Positions 1 to 10,000 of a DNA stretch of 64,000 bases are shown here, one piece after another. The number at the start of each line of letters is the position of its first letter. The stretch's first letter is position 1. The stretch is from Pseudogymnoascus destructans (lineage: Eukaryota; Ascomycota; Leotiomycetes; Thelebolales; Thelebolaceae), in contig NW_020167529.1 in NCBI RefSeq assembly GCF_001641265.1, positions 955,001 through 1,019,000 on the forward strand. Direction: 5' to 3'. The notes beneath the pieces are model-generated. The model saw nothing but the letters and a program-made list of their open reading frames with translations, did not search any database and was not told where the DNA came from. Position numbers and translations under genes: made by a program.

Positions 1-2
1 CG

Positions 3-1005
3 CGAAGGTTAACTCGTTTCCCGGGGCTGGGACCTGAAAGGCTCCGACAACCACAAACACCCAATAATCTGCAAGACGGAGAAAAGCTTGGCAATAGAGG
101 AACTCGTTTTCCTGGAAGCCTTAATCATGACTTTACTCTCTTGACGGCAGCGAAACTGGAAGAGCCGGCTTCAGAGAGGCAGAGTCCAAAACCAACCCCT
201 TCACGGATACCTCTCGCAATAAACATCGGCAATGCGACTCCTCGTCGATCTATTTCTACAGATCAGGTGGGGATTTCCATGATCCGGCACGAGGATCCAT
301 GGCTCAAGTATACATGTTTGCGAAAGATGAGACGGGGAAGTCTGGTGCAAGTGGCCTGCACCAAGTCAATACCAACGACGATGGTGACGGTAAAAGAGAC
401 TAGAGAGCTACTTGAACTTGATCAAATAATCAGGTTTCGACACTCAAACCTAGTTGTTTTTATAGAGTGTTACAAATACGACGGGAAAATGATGCTAGTT
501 TCCGAATATGCACAAGCCTCTCTAAGGCAGACTATCGCTATTCCGTATGATTTTGAGCAAGCTCATGTCTCTGAAGTTTGCAGCCAGGGATAGTACTAAT
601 GGTCCCTGTATATGCTGTGCTAATTATACAGGTCTTTGAGGGCATGTTATATCTATCAGGGCACGGGTTCTCTCATAAAAGTTTGGATAGTACCAAAGTC
701 CTACTTCACTCTGATGGCAATGTCAAAATAGGTGGTATAGTACTTTCTGTATACCTCCCAAGCTTATACATACAGCTTATATTGAGTCCTGCCAAGAAAC
801 CGGATTCACTCCTGCCCGCGGGCTTGGGCTGCTCGTACTTGAGATGATACAGAAGGGCGTTATCCAAGAGCCCATACAAGAAGGCGGCAAACTCGAACCA
901 AACCTTCCATTCCTTTGGTCGGCAGAGCTCATAAACTTCTTGGAGATCACCTCCCATTGTTCTTTGGGTGATATAAAAATGGTAACATACCTACCTAACC
1001 TGTGA
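3..1005 (+). CDS. Pseudokinase-like protein, 5' end beyond the window
   Basis: The frame is open from the left edge, so the gene starts outside the window. The model is exons 3-575, 632-731 and 776-1005, with introns of 56 and 44 nt that keep phase. The product has a low-complexity N-terminal part with a repeated TRFPG motif, then a protein-kinase-like fold. An N-lobe VACTK segment is followed by MLVSEYAQASL at the hinge, YLSGHGFSHKSLDSTKVLL where HRDLK..N is expected, and LGLLVLEMIQKG and WSAELINFLEIT in the C-lobe. The HRD aspartate is serine, the catalytic-loop asparagine is lysine, and NVKIAYIES replaces the DFG region. It is therefore probably catalytically dead. Both splice calls are inference: GTTTGC and GTGGTA are weak donors. 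Confidence 0.6.
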
Positions 1006-1250
1006 GAAGCTACCCAAGCTGATAAAGAATAGAATACGTTTTTAAAAAGCTTGTCGCCAACCATTCTGATTCCTTTCATTAGTTATGCTCAACTAGAAGC
1101 TATTGCTCCGCAGATTAAGTCTAGTTCTTGACCTTTGAGATCGGCATTATTTTTTATTCTATCGCACCATGTTCTTGCAAGAAGGCGACTCAAGCTAACG
1201 CAGGTAACTATGGCAGTACTAGTGTATTTAAATGTTGATCATATTCTGAA

Positions 1251-1609
1251 TCACTTCGTCTTTGGATCTGACACCAGTTTCACCTCTCCCGTCGCGCGCT
1301 GTTCAAAGTTGTGTGGTGACATTATATTGAAGCGGTGGGTGTCCTGCTATAGTTCGACTGATTCAGCTATGCATAACGATACATTCTAGCTTCACTTACC
1401 ATATCCGCCATAGATGGGGGCCAATCATCTCTCTCGATAGATTTATAAATATAGTACTGACCGCGCTGAAATACAACGACAGCTACATCAACATTACATA
1501 GCTTTGACAACTCATGGCCTCTGCGAAAAAGCGTTCTTTTCCTTAGCCTAGGCCTCTCATTTTTTCGTTTCATAAGCTTGGCTTCCATGACTAGAGTGAT
1601 ATGTTGCAA
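1251..1609 (-). CDS. Short MADS-box (SRF-type) protein
   Basis: The product has one recognisable domain: basic KRKNERPRLRKRT, then RRGHELSKLCNVDVAVVVF, then GQYYIYKS. This matches the order of a MADS box (basic DNA-contact helix, ELS.LC core, beta strand). The upstream ORF ends soon after a perfect donor GTAAGT at 1399-1394. Removing a 53-nt intron (1347-1399) adds a 32-codon open exon that ends at 1251. That gives exons 1609-1400 and 1346-1251, about 101 residues. There is no K or SAM extension, so it is far shorter than Mcm1/Rlm1-type factors. The start could also be the internal Met at about 1588. It is likely nuclear and DNA-binding, but substitutions in the basic region make activity uncertain. 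Confidence 0.65.
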
Positions 1610-1919
1610 TGGTGCGATGCGAGAATCCCAGAATGCAATTCTTTTATATAGCGGGGTGGATTGTTATCTTGCCCAGGATATCTATTTTAAGTCATTAGGA
1701 AATACATGTTAGGTGCCATCATTTTCCTTGTAGCTATCATCTTATTGATGGCCGTCGTCTTATTGCTAGCCATCATCTTTTTGGTGGCCTATCTTGGAAG
1801 CGATGCCATGGCTCTTTCCCTCTGTAACTTTATTGTTCCTATTGTCGACAGTGAATACTGACTGCTAACATTATTCGTTCTTTATCTCGTCTGGCACGTT
1901 TACCAACAAAACCATTAAC
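1610..1919. other. Intergenic, no gene seen
   Basis: I see no coding signal. The stretch around 1720-1800 has loose repeats of a GCCATCATCTT-like motif. It presumably holds the promoters of the MADS-box gene and of the split LPMO gene. Confidence 0.4.
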
Positions 1920-2069
1920 ATGCATTTCACCTCTTCCATCGTCGCCACTCTTGGCATGGCCTCGTACGCGAGCGCCCACATAAAGATGACCACTCCGAAA
2001 CCTTTCGGAGCGTCCTCCCTCACCAACGACCCCCTTCTCGGGGACGGAAGCGACTTTCCTTGCAAGCAG
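1920..2069 (+). pseudogene. 5' exon of an AA11-type LPMO, cut off by an inversion
   Basis: The ORF opens with a secretion signal, MHFTSSIVATLGMASYASA, directly followed by HIKMTTPKPFG. In AA11 lytic polysaccharide monooxygenases the first mature residue is the copper-binding histidine, and here His20 sits right after the ASA cleavage site. The exon runs to DFPCKQ and then loses similarity. The rest of the enzyme, beginning SGGIYDAEG, lies on the opposite strand ending at 5173. Joining the two at the shared CAAGCAG restores the frame exactly. As it stands the piece is a non-functional fragment. Confidence 0.8.
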
Positions 2070-2486
2070 GTACTGTTCACAAACTTGAGAGTTGTTTTAA
2101 ACATCCATGACGCTATTAGCAACGTTAGCACAAACTTCGTGGACTGGAGAAGGTTATTCTCATGCCCAGAAGAGAGCTTGCGCTCGGCATATCTCTACCA
2201 ACAGGACCATCATTATGCACTTCGACCACTTCGTATAGAAGACGCTACTGGCGCTGGGGTGGAAACTTCAGATGTAACTATTGAGTCACTCACATTGCGC
2301 CTGGCCAGAAAGATACCTGATGAACTCGAAAAGCTTGGTTCTAAGCCATACTTCGGCACTGATGGACATAGAGGTATGGGGGACATACTTGAAGAAACAA
2401 CCGCGCAGATGAGAGAAAATTGCCTTTGGTGGAGGGTACCTATGACTATTCAGCCGCACCGCCTGCCTCGCATTGCTGAAGAATAA
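2070..2486 (+). pseudogene. 3' fragment of an unidentified ORF split by the same inversion
   Basis: The frame continues from the LPMO exon through 138 codons (VLFTNLRVVLN... to RLPRIAEE). It has no similarity to an LPMO. It joins in frame to the minus-strand fragment 5446-5181 if the inversion is reversed, giving one ORF of roughly 227 codons. I do not recognise the product, and introns may be present. Confidence 0.4.
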
Positions 2487-2786
2487 TATAGTGGATCTGA
2501 TTTTGAAAAGGAAGAATGAACGGATTACCTCAGCGGCAACGAAAAACAATTTCTCAGAACATCAACCTCACTATTTCGTCACCATATATAATAATAGTCA
2601 ACGTCATAAATTCTTGCTAAAGTCTTAATATTGCATGCCTTCATAGTCGTTCTGGCCTTCTCACATATCCCATTAAATCTTCATTTATAAATAAAACAAG
2701 CACATCTGCTTCGTCTAACCTGACCTCTTGGATAGACTTGTGCAACTAGGCTATACCATCATTATCGAGAAGCTTCCTCCAAGATA

Positions 2787-3578
2787 TTGAAAATGACGGA
2801 AGCTCCCAAGGATATTTCTGGAAAAATATTTCATTTTAAGCCTCCACATGAATTGAGTCTGCATGCCAGACTAGAAAATAACCCTGATCGGATGTATCAG
2901 ATGCACCTTGTAATCGTCTTGGGGGAATTCTTGTATGGAAAAGTTAATGTTGTCACCATCACATCCCACATCGACAGGAGCCTTGATAGTCGAGTTTACG
3001 TGCCAATCCGTGCTCCCCACTGGGTTCTTAGCGACGACCGCCCTCAACTACGATTTGCGGGCGACTATCCGGGTGCGTTACCTTGTGCAGTGACGGAGTC
3101 CATCGAACTTCCGAAGCCTCAGAGTTATGTAAGGCTAGACTCTAGGAGAGAAGTCTTATTTGAGACTTTGTACGAGTTTAACGGACAGAATGGATCTCAC
3201 TACCCTCGCCTATCAACGCAGTCTAGGAAGCTGCTTCGATCGCTCATCACTGATGCTGAAAGAGGATTTATATCCCAGAGTGACTGGGCGAGCAGGGACA
3301 TACAAGAAACACCATCTCTTGCACTATCGGCCTACATGGACATTTATCGACGTGTTGAACAGGTCACAAAGGAGAAGGACATACTTTGTGACTTGCGAAA
3401 CAAGGATCACCGCCTTACAGCTGTGGTTAATGAATACCTTAAAGGGGATTGGTTGCACCAAGAGAAAGAACTGAGCAAAAAACTTGTGCAGCAAGAAAAG
3501 ATGGTTTATTGTGCAGTACACAATCTCATGGATAAGAAAGAACATGGTGGTGAGGGGGGGCAGTCGATTACATTCTAG
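2787..3578 (+). CDS. Hypothetical protein, conserved-looking N-terminal domain
   Basis: This is a single 263-codon ORF with no signal peptide or membrane segment. The N-terminal 115 residues (GKIFHFKPPHELSL, VNVVTITSHI, VYVPIRAPH, LPKPQSYVRLDSRREV) read like a compact beta-rich domain found in short fungal proteins of unknown function. I place it there from memory of the pattern only. The C-terminal 80 residues are highly charged and probably helical (VTKEKDILCDLRNKDHRL, KELSKKLVQQEKM). The first of two nearby Met codons was taken as the start. The gene lies inside the inverted block and is intact, so the inversion did not cut it. Confidence 0.5.
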   Translation: MKMTEAPKDISGKIFHFKPPHELSLHARLENNPDRMYQMHLVIVLGEFLYGKVNVVTITSHIDRSLDSRVYVPIRAPHWVLSDDRPQLRFAGDYPGALPCAVTESIELPKPQSYVRLDSRREVLFETLYEFNGQNGSHYPRLSTQSRKLLRSLITDAERGFISQSDWASRDIQETPSLALSAYMDIYRRVEQVTKEKDILCDLRNKDHRLTAVVNEYLKGDWLHQEKELSKKLVQQEKMVYCAVHNLMDKKEHGGEGGQSITF

Positions 3579-3793
3579 CTACTGATTCATAAACCACCCG
3601 GGTGATAACTTCTACTTGCTAGGGTAACTTACAAGGGTAAGTAGACTTCTGCATATAAATCCTTTCCGCTATAGACTACTAACATCATCATAGCACCATC
3701 CTAGGCTGTTGTATACTGTGCCTGAGAAATAAAAACTTCAACATCACTATTAATTTATCCAAACGCCATCCACTTCATACAAGAACCTCAGAT

Positions 3794-3973
3794 ATGTGTT
3801 GGTTCGTTATATGCAAAGTATGTTCGCACATCGGGCCAGTCATTAAATGTATAGATGCAGAGTTCAATGATGGGAAACAATGTTCAAAACCTTCCCTAAA
3901 ACGAGACTGGTGCCCAGATTGTCGCTATCATAGCACTAGCACCAAGAGGGTTCGAAAATTTTGGTGTTGGTAA
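3794..3973 (+). CDS. 59-residue Cys-rich mini-protein
   Basis: This short ORF starts MCWFVICKVCSHIG and ends RKFWCW. It has seven cysteines arranged as C.(4)C.(2)C near the start, then C, C, a CPDC pair and a terminal CW. It has no signal peptide, so a zinc-binding mini-domain is more likely than a disulfide-rich secreted peptide. It stands alone, 220 bp downstream of the 2787 gene on the same strand. Similar tiny Cys/Trp proteins are common in these fungi, but I cannot name a family. Confidence 0.45.
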   Translation: MCWFVICKVCSHIGPVIKCIDAEFNDGKQCSKPSLKRDWCPDCRYHSTSTKRVRKFWCW

Positions 3974-4147
3974 TAGGATAATCACGCATAAGGAAGGGCT
4001 CAAGATGTTACTTTCTCATAATTTGAAGCATTTATGTTCTGACAACACAAAACTATATACAAGAAATTGTGAATCCATGACACCTGACCCTATGTCCCTA
4101 AACCGTAAAAATATACAATTACATGGACCTGCGATCTAATGTGTTCT

Positions 4148-5173
4148 TTACGAATAGTAAGCCTGGTGACGGCGGATATGCTCGTTCAAGAAGCGGACTG
4201 CGCGTCTTGGCTTGGCGACGTTGACAAACTTGATGTTTTGAGAGATACCAGCTTCGCATGTGGTTCCTTCGGCGACGGACTGAACAACAGACCACTCGCC
4301 AGAAGCGCAGCGTTGAAAAGTGGTTCCACTGATACAGTTCCATGTGCCGTCTTGGTCTGGGCAAGATGAGCCAGCAGCGGTCTCAGAGCTACCAGCGGTG
4401 GTGTCGGAGCTGTTATTTGCTGGAACGTCCACATCCGCAGCAGAGGCAACTGGGGCGGCAGTCTCAACAGGGGCGGCAGTTTCGCTTGCTTGCTTGTTAC
4501 TTCCGGCTGAGGCTGTGACAAAATCGCCGCTTGGGAGAACGGTGGAGACGGAGGAGGCGGAGGAGGGGTCCTGTGTCGACGAAGGGGCTTCGGATGAACC
4601 CCTGCCACCACCGGATCCTCCATCAGCCTGGCAGTTTCCTACCGGACCTCCAACACTACCTGACCCGAGCTTGTCGATGGAGTCACCGGGGCTAGGGAAT
4701 ATAAGGTCTACACCCTCCTTGGTCGCGCAGCCGCCGTTGTCAATGTTTGCTGTGAACATATCTGGGAGGGCGTCGAAGGCGGCTGTGTCGCGCTTTGACT
4801 TTGAGTTGCCCCCTGTGATGTCGATTGGCGCACAGTTCATGTACATCTCGCAGTTGCCGACCTTGTTGAACCAAGTCCAAGCAAGAACGGCTTTGCCAGT
4901 TGGAAGGCTGTCGGGGATGCTGAAGCTGTAATCATCTGGGACAGGTGTGTCGGGACCGCCGCCGAGGTTACCTTCGACGCCTTGAGCCGGGCAGCCTCCC
5001 TCAATCAAGTGAATGACCTTCCAGACGCTGTCCTTTGCTGGCTTCTCGTCGTAGGTGACAGAGATCTGGCATGATCCACCGCCGTGGACGGCACTGCCGA
5101 CGAAATTCAATGGCTGCGTGGAGCCGAGGGCCATAGTGTTGCTAGCACCCTCTGCGTCGTAGATACCACCGCT
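4148..5173 (-). pseudogene. Body of the split AA11-type LPMO with C-terminal X278-like module
   Basis: The fragment reads SGGIYDAEGASNTMALGS, then FVGSAVHGGGSCQ. The second copper histidine of AA11 enzymes lies in this HGGGSCQ motif. It continues with KVIHLIEGGCPA and WTWFNKVGNCEMYMNCAPI, the conserved core. A Ser/Gly/Thr/Ala-rich linker follows, and then a Cys-rich C-terminal module (CPDQDGTWNC, FQRCASGEWS, GTTCEAG) like the X278 domain often joined to AA11. The intact enzyme would be secreted and oxidise chitin. Here the signal peptide and N-terminal histidine are missing, because they sit at 1920-2069 on the other strand. The ORF extends upstream past 5180 only by chance junction. Confidence 0.8.
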
Positions 5174-5180
5174 CTGCTTG

Positions 5181-5446
5181 TTGTATGTGTGAGGTCTTAG
5201 AGAGTCCATGAAAACCAGACTATGAGAGCGAATGTCGCCACTTTTGTCTCCTGTTATAAGTAGTATATACACACACTGGCTCTCTCCTGCATCGTCCATG
5301 TCGTAAATAGAGTGCAAGTCCTGGCCAAGAAGTATAGGATTGAGGCCGTGGCAAAGAACAATTGACGTCCAAGAGTCATTTCGAAATATTGCATCCCAGA
5401 CACTGTTATGCCTTCCATGGAATATTAATTTTGACATAATGAACAT
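5181..5446 (-). pseudogene. 5' fragment of an unidentified ORF split by the inversion
   Basis: The frame is open from MFIMSKLIFHG to SLRPHTYN and then runs artificially into the LPMO body. Reversing the inversion fuses it in frame to 2070-2486. Features visible are CVYILLITGDKSGD and SHSLVFMDSLRP. I cannot assign a family with confidence. Confidence 0.35.
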
Positions 5447-6094
5447 AATATGGTTAAGTGCTCATCTTGAAGAAAATTCTAGTTCATATAATTACTTAAT
5501 GTTAAACTTGTACCTAGGGACATCCGTTTCAATACCAGGGACGCCGACCCAAAACTATGAAGCTAGTATAACCAACAAAGACCTGATAGCCATCATCATG
5601 CTGATGGGCCATCGGAATGTTGGTGGCCATCGGCATGTTGGTTGCCCTCGGTTGCGCAATTGTCACGATTATCTGTCTGCATCGTATACTCTTCTTGCCA
5701 TCAGTCACAGTCACCAGATAATACCGTAGGTCTCGGTTTCGTTTACATCATGCAGTTGAATGCACTATACATTGTTATTGTCTCTGCTGGCATTGCTATA
5801 AGCTCTGCTGTCAACTCAAGCACTACTAATTCTTGGTTAAATGCCACTAATCTAACTGCCACTACTCGGTGTTCCACCCACTCGCTTCGATCGTAGGTGG
5901 CGACAGCAAGTTGTGCGTGCGACAGCAAGATGTGCGACACATAAAACGAAGAAAAAGACGCCTTATATAGCAACTATATAACTATATAATTAAAACATAA
6001 AATCAATAGAACTACTATCACTATCGCTACTGCCACTATTGCTACTACTATCACTTTGATCCTTACTATACGTAAAATGATCACTTTTGATTTC

Positions 6095-6347
6095 TGTCAC
6101 GGTTCACCAAGGCATAGGGCGCCAGTTGGGTATTATGAATTAAACTCAATCTAGAGAAGAAAGGAAAGAGAAGAGGAGCACTCGAGCAGTGGCTCGATCT
6201 ATATACAGCTATTGTGGAGTGAATTCTCTTTAGCGAGACCAGTTCTGAGAATTCACTCCACAACTGAAAACTTCGCTCCAACCCCGGAAAGCTCCCCACA
6301 CCCCTGAACCCCCACTCGAGCTGCAAGGCGCACTTGATATCGTAACA
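6095..6347 (-). mobile_element. Solo LTR, chromovirus family (alpha)
   Basis: The 253-bp sequence begins TGTCACGGTTCACC and ends TATCGTAACA on the plus strand. It has a perfect 5-bp target duplication ATTTC at 6090-6094 and 6348-6352. It matches the 3' LTR at 63423-63680 in reverse orientation. Confidence 0.92.
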
Positions 6348-6644
6348 ATTTCAACCCTTCCTTCTTCCGCTCTGCTACCCGCTTCCGCTCTGCTACCCGC
6401 TTCCTCTCAACCTTACGCTCTTCAATTTCGATTTTACGTGCTTGCACTTGTAGCTGCTTTACTACTTGGTCCGATTCCCTTGCTGCTCTTGCGTCTGCTT
6501 TTGCTTGCAACTTTGCTTCCTTCTCTTCCCGCATTTTCCGTGCATCTGATGCATATAACTGCCCTCCTTTCTGTAGTGATTTCCGTGCCCTTGCCTTTGC
6601 TGCCTTCTGCTCTACTGCACGTAGAGTCATAATATCTAGCTCGG

Positions 6645-7041
6645 TGTAACGCTGACTTCTAAACGATAGAAGACACAGAGGTTTCTTGCGTAAGGTTGGC
6701 TTGACAGAGGAGGCAGGGGATTAGACACAAAGGCTTTCCAAGTAACACGTTACAGTATTGTAAAGAATACTATATTGAGTTGAGCACGAAGCTCCTATCT
6801 AAGGAAATACTATCTACTTATATAGTGGCGTCGTGCCTCATGGGTAATCTGGATAGTTGGCGGATAGCTAGATATTCAGGATAGTTCGTGGATAGCTCAA
6901 CTATCCAATATCCACTAGTTTCTGCAACTATCCATTAGCCCCGTCACATGGCAGCCTACCCTGCTTCCCACTGTGACTCACACGTCACGTTACTAGGCCC
7001 TGGCCCTGTAACCATGACATCATGTTACTATAGCCGTAACA
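6645..7041 (-). mobile_element. Solo LTR, family beta
   Basis: The 397-bp TGT...ACA sequence is flanked by CTCGG at 6640-6644 and 7042-7046. Its half towards the lower coordinates matches the LTR at 25106-25580 in reverse orientation. It is inserted in the Pogo A transposase gene. Confidence 0.9.
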
Positions 7042-10000
7042 CTCGGTCTTATAGAGCTCTGCCCAGTGTAGAACAACTGTAGTTCCATGTGCAAATGGTT
7101 GAAACCCTTCTCTTGAAGGCGATGAGAAAGCTTCCTCTGCTCTCTTCTGCCAATGTTCAACCGCTTGCACACTTTGCATAGTTGTTTTCGGTGTTGAGAT
7201 AATATTATATGAAGCAAATGGCTCATAATCAGGTGTTTGATTCCGAGTCTCTTGTATCTTGTCAATTACAAGTGGAGGATTATATGGATATAGTCCTGCA
7301 TTTCTCCAACCAGATTGAATTGTACGGACAGTTAGAGATTGCCGTTGGATTTGTGGGAGGTCTGAAAGGAACGTGCGTAGCTTATACTCATAGTCGTAGC
7401 TACGTACTGCTTGATCAAGTGCCTTTTGATGAGAGTGTTTGCACTGCTTAAAAACCGCTACATCAAGAGGTTGTAATAGATGTGTTGTATGAGCAGGAAG
7501 GCAGCAAATAACAATGTTATGCTCTTCTGCTAATGTAAGAAAGCGCTCTGTTTTATGAGAGTCATGGCCGTCAAGTAATAAGAGGCGAGTATCATCTGGT
7601 GCCATATGCTCTGCAGATAGTTGGATAAAATGCATAAGGTATTGGATTGCAATGTCGTCGTTTGAATACCCGCTCTCATTTACAATAATGAGAGCATTTG
7701 GCTCAAGGTCATCATTGTACCATGAATCCATATGAAGTTTGCCAGGGATAATGATAGCTTCTGCAAGTGCAGCACCACTTGCATTTACTGCCTCAATTAC
7801 AGTAACAGAGAGCCGATTCTCAGGATTATCAACAGTCCACTGCTTTACACCGATTGGTACAATAACAGCCATAGACTTATAACACCCAATCATATAGCCT
7901 GTCTCATCAACATTCCATAAATTATATGGCTTAATGTTATGTTTTGTAATAAGGGCGTTATATGTGAGAAAGAATTCCTCAAACACCTCTTTCTTTTGTG
8001 CTTGCTTCCGATGTGTATTTAACGTCTTCGTGTGAATTGTATGAAATTTGGGGTGTGCTTTTAGAAAGCGTTGTAGCCACCGTTGTGATGGTATCGTACG
8101 ATTAGGTCGTAAGTCTGCAACTGCCCGTAGTATCATAGATCGGTTGGCAGGGACCCCGCGCTCAAGTTGGTCGTATATGAATTGACAGACCGCAGTCTCT
8201 TGCGATTGAGATAAGACTCGATTGCTACCTCCGTGGGGTAATTGAGGAGATGTAGTACTCGTAATACGACGTCGGAGTGTCTCACGGTTGACATTGAATT
8301 TATTTGCAACCCAAGCAATTGTATATGTACTTGGTTGTTTTAAGAAGAACTGTTGGGCCTCATTAAGGCGAGCATTCATAGTAGGATCGTTATTTTGAGG
8401 CATTGTAGATTCTATGTTATGAAGAATACTATTATTTTCTCTATATATCAAAATAACGGTGTACGCACATCTTGCTGTCGCACGCACAACTTGCTGTCGC
8501 CGCCTACGAGCGAAGCGAGTGGGTGGAACACCAAGTAATGCTTCAATGGATACTAGCTCTCCACTCGATTTCACGGCCTGGACAGGACCAAACTGTAAGC
8601 AGAACAAATCTAAAGCACACAATTATATGTTGTTTAACCATCCCTTAGGTACAGGACATATGTTTGAGGTTGGAGATATATCGAGGCGGTATAAGTGGTG
8701 GATTATACTAGCGAGTGCCAACGCGCCCTTTTCCAGCTTCAGACCAAGTCGCCCACTTAAAGAGAGAGAACAGCTTAGTTTTTGGCAAACATTTGAATTG
8801 GACAATTGTGGACGCTTTTTGCACGCGTATGGGCCCCAAGATTCACCAGGTAAAGGTTTGAGAAAAAATGAGATAGCTTAAAGCTAATATATAACAGCTG
8901 GATGTGCTAATTTAAACACATTTGCGTGCCTTCAAATCTGTCTAACTACGACAAGTTCGACTACTACTTCTTCGACTACTACTTCTTCAGCTACTATTTC
9001 TTCTACTGCTACTTCTTCGACTACTACTTCCGCTAATGCGGGTGCCACGGCAGCATTTGCAGAAAATACATTTTACCGCCTCTCGAACAATTTTCTTGGT
9101 CCTGGGTATTCCGTTACTAACATGAAAGAGAACGACATTCTCTCACGCAAACTTAACATGACTATTACTGGCAACGACATCAGGCAATACTGGCAAATCA
9201 AAAGGATCCCTAATACTGACAACTGCTGGTTTGCGGGTCCATGGCTTGGGAAGAATATGCGGCTCTCCCTAGACCCGTTAAATCTAATAAATCCGCTTAT
9301 GGTAGAGGCAGATGATACAGCAATAGGGCAGCAGTGGAATGTTCGGAGAATGCCAGATGGGACGTGGAGAATTCGTAACCAGTGTTCCCATTAGTATAAT
9401 ACTTAAGTATTCAGGCCATTATGATACGGGCCGTATCAATACGGTACGGTGAAGCTTGATATGATACTAGTGAGCTCTGTATCAATTAATACGGGCAATA
9501 ACGTAACGTATGGGGTAGTCGGACATACGGGGTAGTCGGACAAAAATGCCCGACTACCAACTCAGAACCTTCATACCTTCCACCATGAACATCCCACAAC
9601 CATTGAAGACAACATCCAAAAGGCTGTCATTGCGCTCCAATTGAAGGAATTCAAATCAATTAGACTTGCTGCAGACCACTTCGAAGTTCCTAAGTCAACT
9701 CTTGTTGAAGATGTCTGGGAAGAAAACGCGTGCTGTAGCTCACGAAATTGAACAAGCTCTCTCAAATGCAGAAGAAAATACACTAGCACGATGGATTACA
9801 CGTCTCACTGCCACGGGTTTTCCTGCAACTCCTATGTTGATCAAGGAAATGGCTGAAGAAATTCGCGTACGACGCGTCCAAATCACGTCTTCTCAAACCA
9901 CTCTTCGGACCAATCCTACCCCCATAGCCCATGAATGGATCTATAGATTCTTAAAACGACATCCAAACTTTAAAGGGGTCTACTCAAGACAACTAGAGTC

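Larger units (their letters stand above)
2063..5180. other. 3.1-kb inverted block between 7-bp inverted repeats
   Basis: CAAGCAG at 2063-2069 and its reverse complement CTGCTTG at 5174-5180 mark the two breakpoints. Undoing the inversion joins ...DFPCKQ to SGGIYD... of the LPMO in frame. The other junction joins ...RPHTYNKQ from the minus strand to VLFTNLRVV from the plus strand, also in frame. The block carries the hypothetical gene at 2787, the Cys-rich ORF at 3794 and the LPMO body. Both junctions being clean supports one simple inversion. Confidence 0.75.
6000..8403 (-). pseudogene. Pogo transposase of element A
   Basis: The coding region starts at 8403 (MPQNNDPTMNARL) with a helix-turn-helix (WVANKFNVNRETLRRRI). 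A CENP-B-like second HTH follows (FIYDQLERGVPANRSMI, SQRWLQRFLKAHPKF), then a DDE_1 domain with NVDETG, LLLDGHDSHK and LLQPLDVAVF as the three acidic sites. The C-terminus is a Lys/Arg/Glu coiled coil and an Asp/Ser-rich tail. LTR insertions at 7041-6645 and 6347-6095 split it after LYKTE and after RKKEGLK. The acidic tail is in another frame, so a small indel has also occurred. It is dead in place. Confidence 0.8.
5865..8535 (-). mobile_element. Pogo/Fot1 element A, interrupted by two solo LTRs
   Basis: The ends are near-perfect inverted repeats of about 70 bp (CTCGGTGTTCCACCCACTCG inward; CTTGGTG at the other end), flanked by TA at 5863-5864 and 8536-8537. Each end contains GCGACAGCAAG twice, 19 bp apart. 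Removing the two LTRs and their duplications gives an element of about 2.0 kb carrying one transposase gene on the minus strand. Confidence 0.88.
5750..9394 (+). pseudogene. Secreted GREQL-family protein with ricin-B-like tail, interrupted by Pogo A
   Basis: Exon 1 starts at 5750 with a signal peptide (MQLNALYIVIVSAGIAISSA) and N-glycosylation sites. It breaks at the TA of 5863-5864, where Pogo A is inserted, and resumes at 8538 in the same frame. After FTAWTGPNC comes a domain with PLKEREQLSF, DNCGRFLHAYGPQDSP and, across a 48-nt intron (8850-8897, perfect phase), GCANLNTFACLQ. A Thr/Ser linker of about 30 residues follows. The C-terminal 110 residues (YWQIKR, CWFAGPW, QQWNVRRMPDGTWRI) resemble a ricin-B-type beta-trefoil lectin through their QxW motifs. 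Without the transposon it would encode 307 residues. The first domain is shared with the genes at 19706 and 20601. Confidence 0.7.

Noticed and set aside
4320..4931. 203-codon plus-strand ORF
   Set aside because: Antisense to the LPMO linker and core; composition reflects the Ser/Gly-rich linker.
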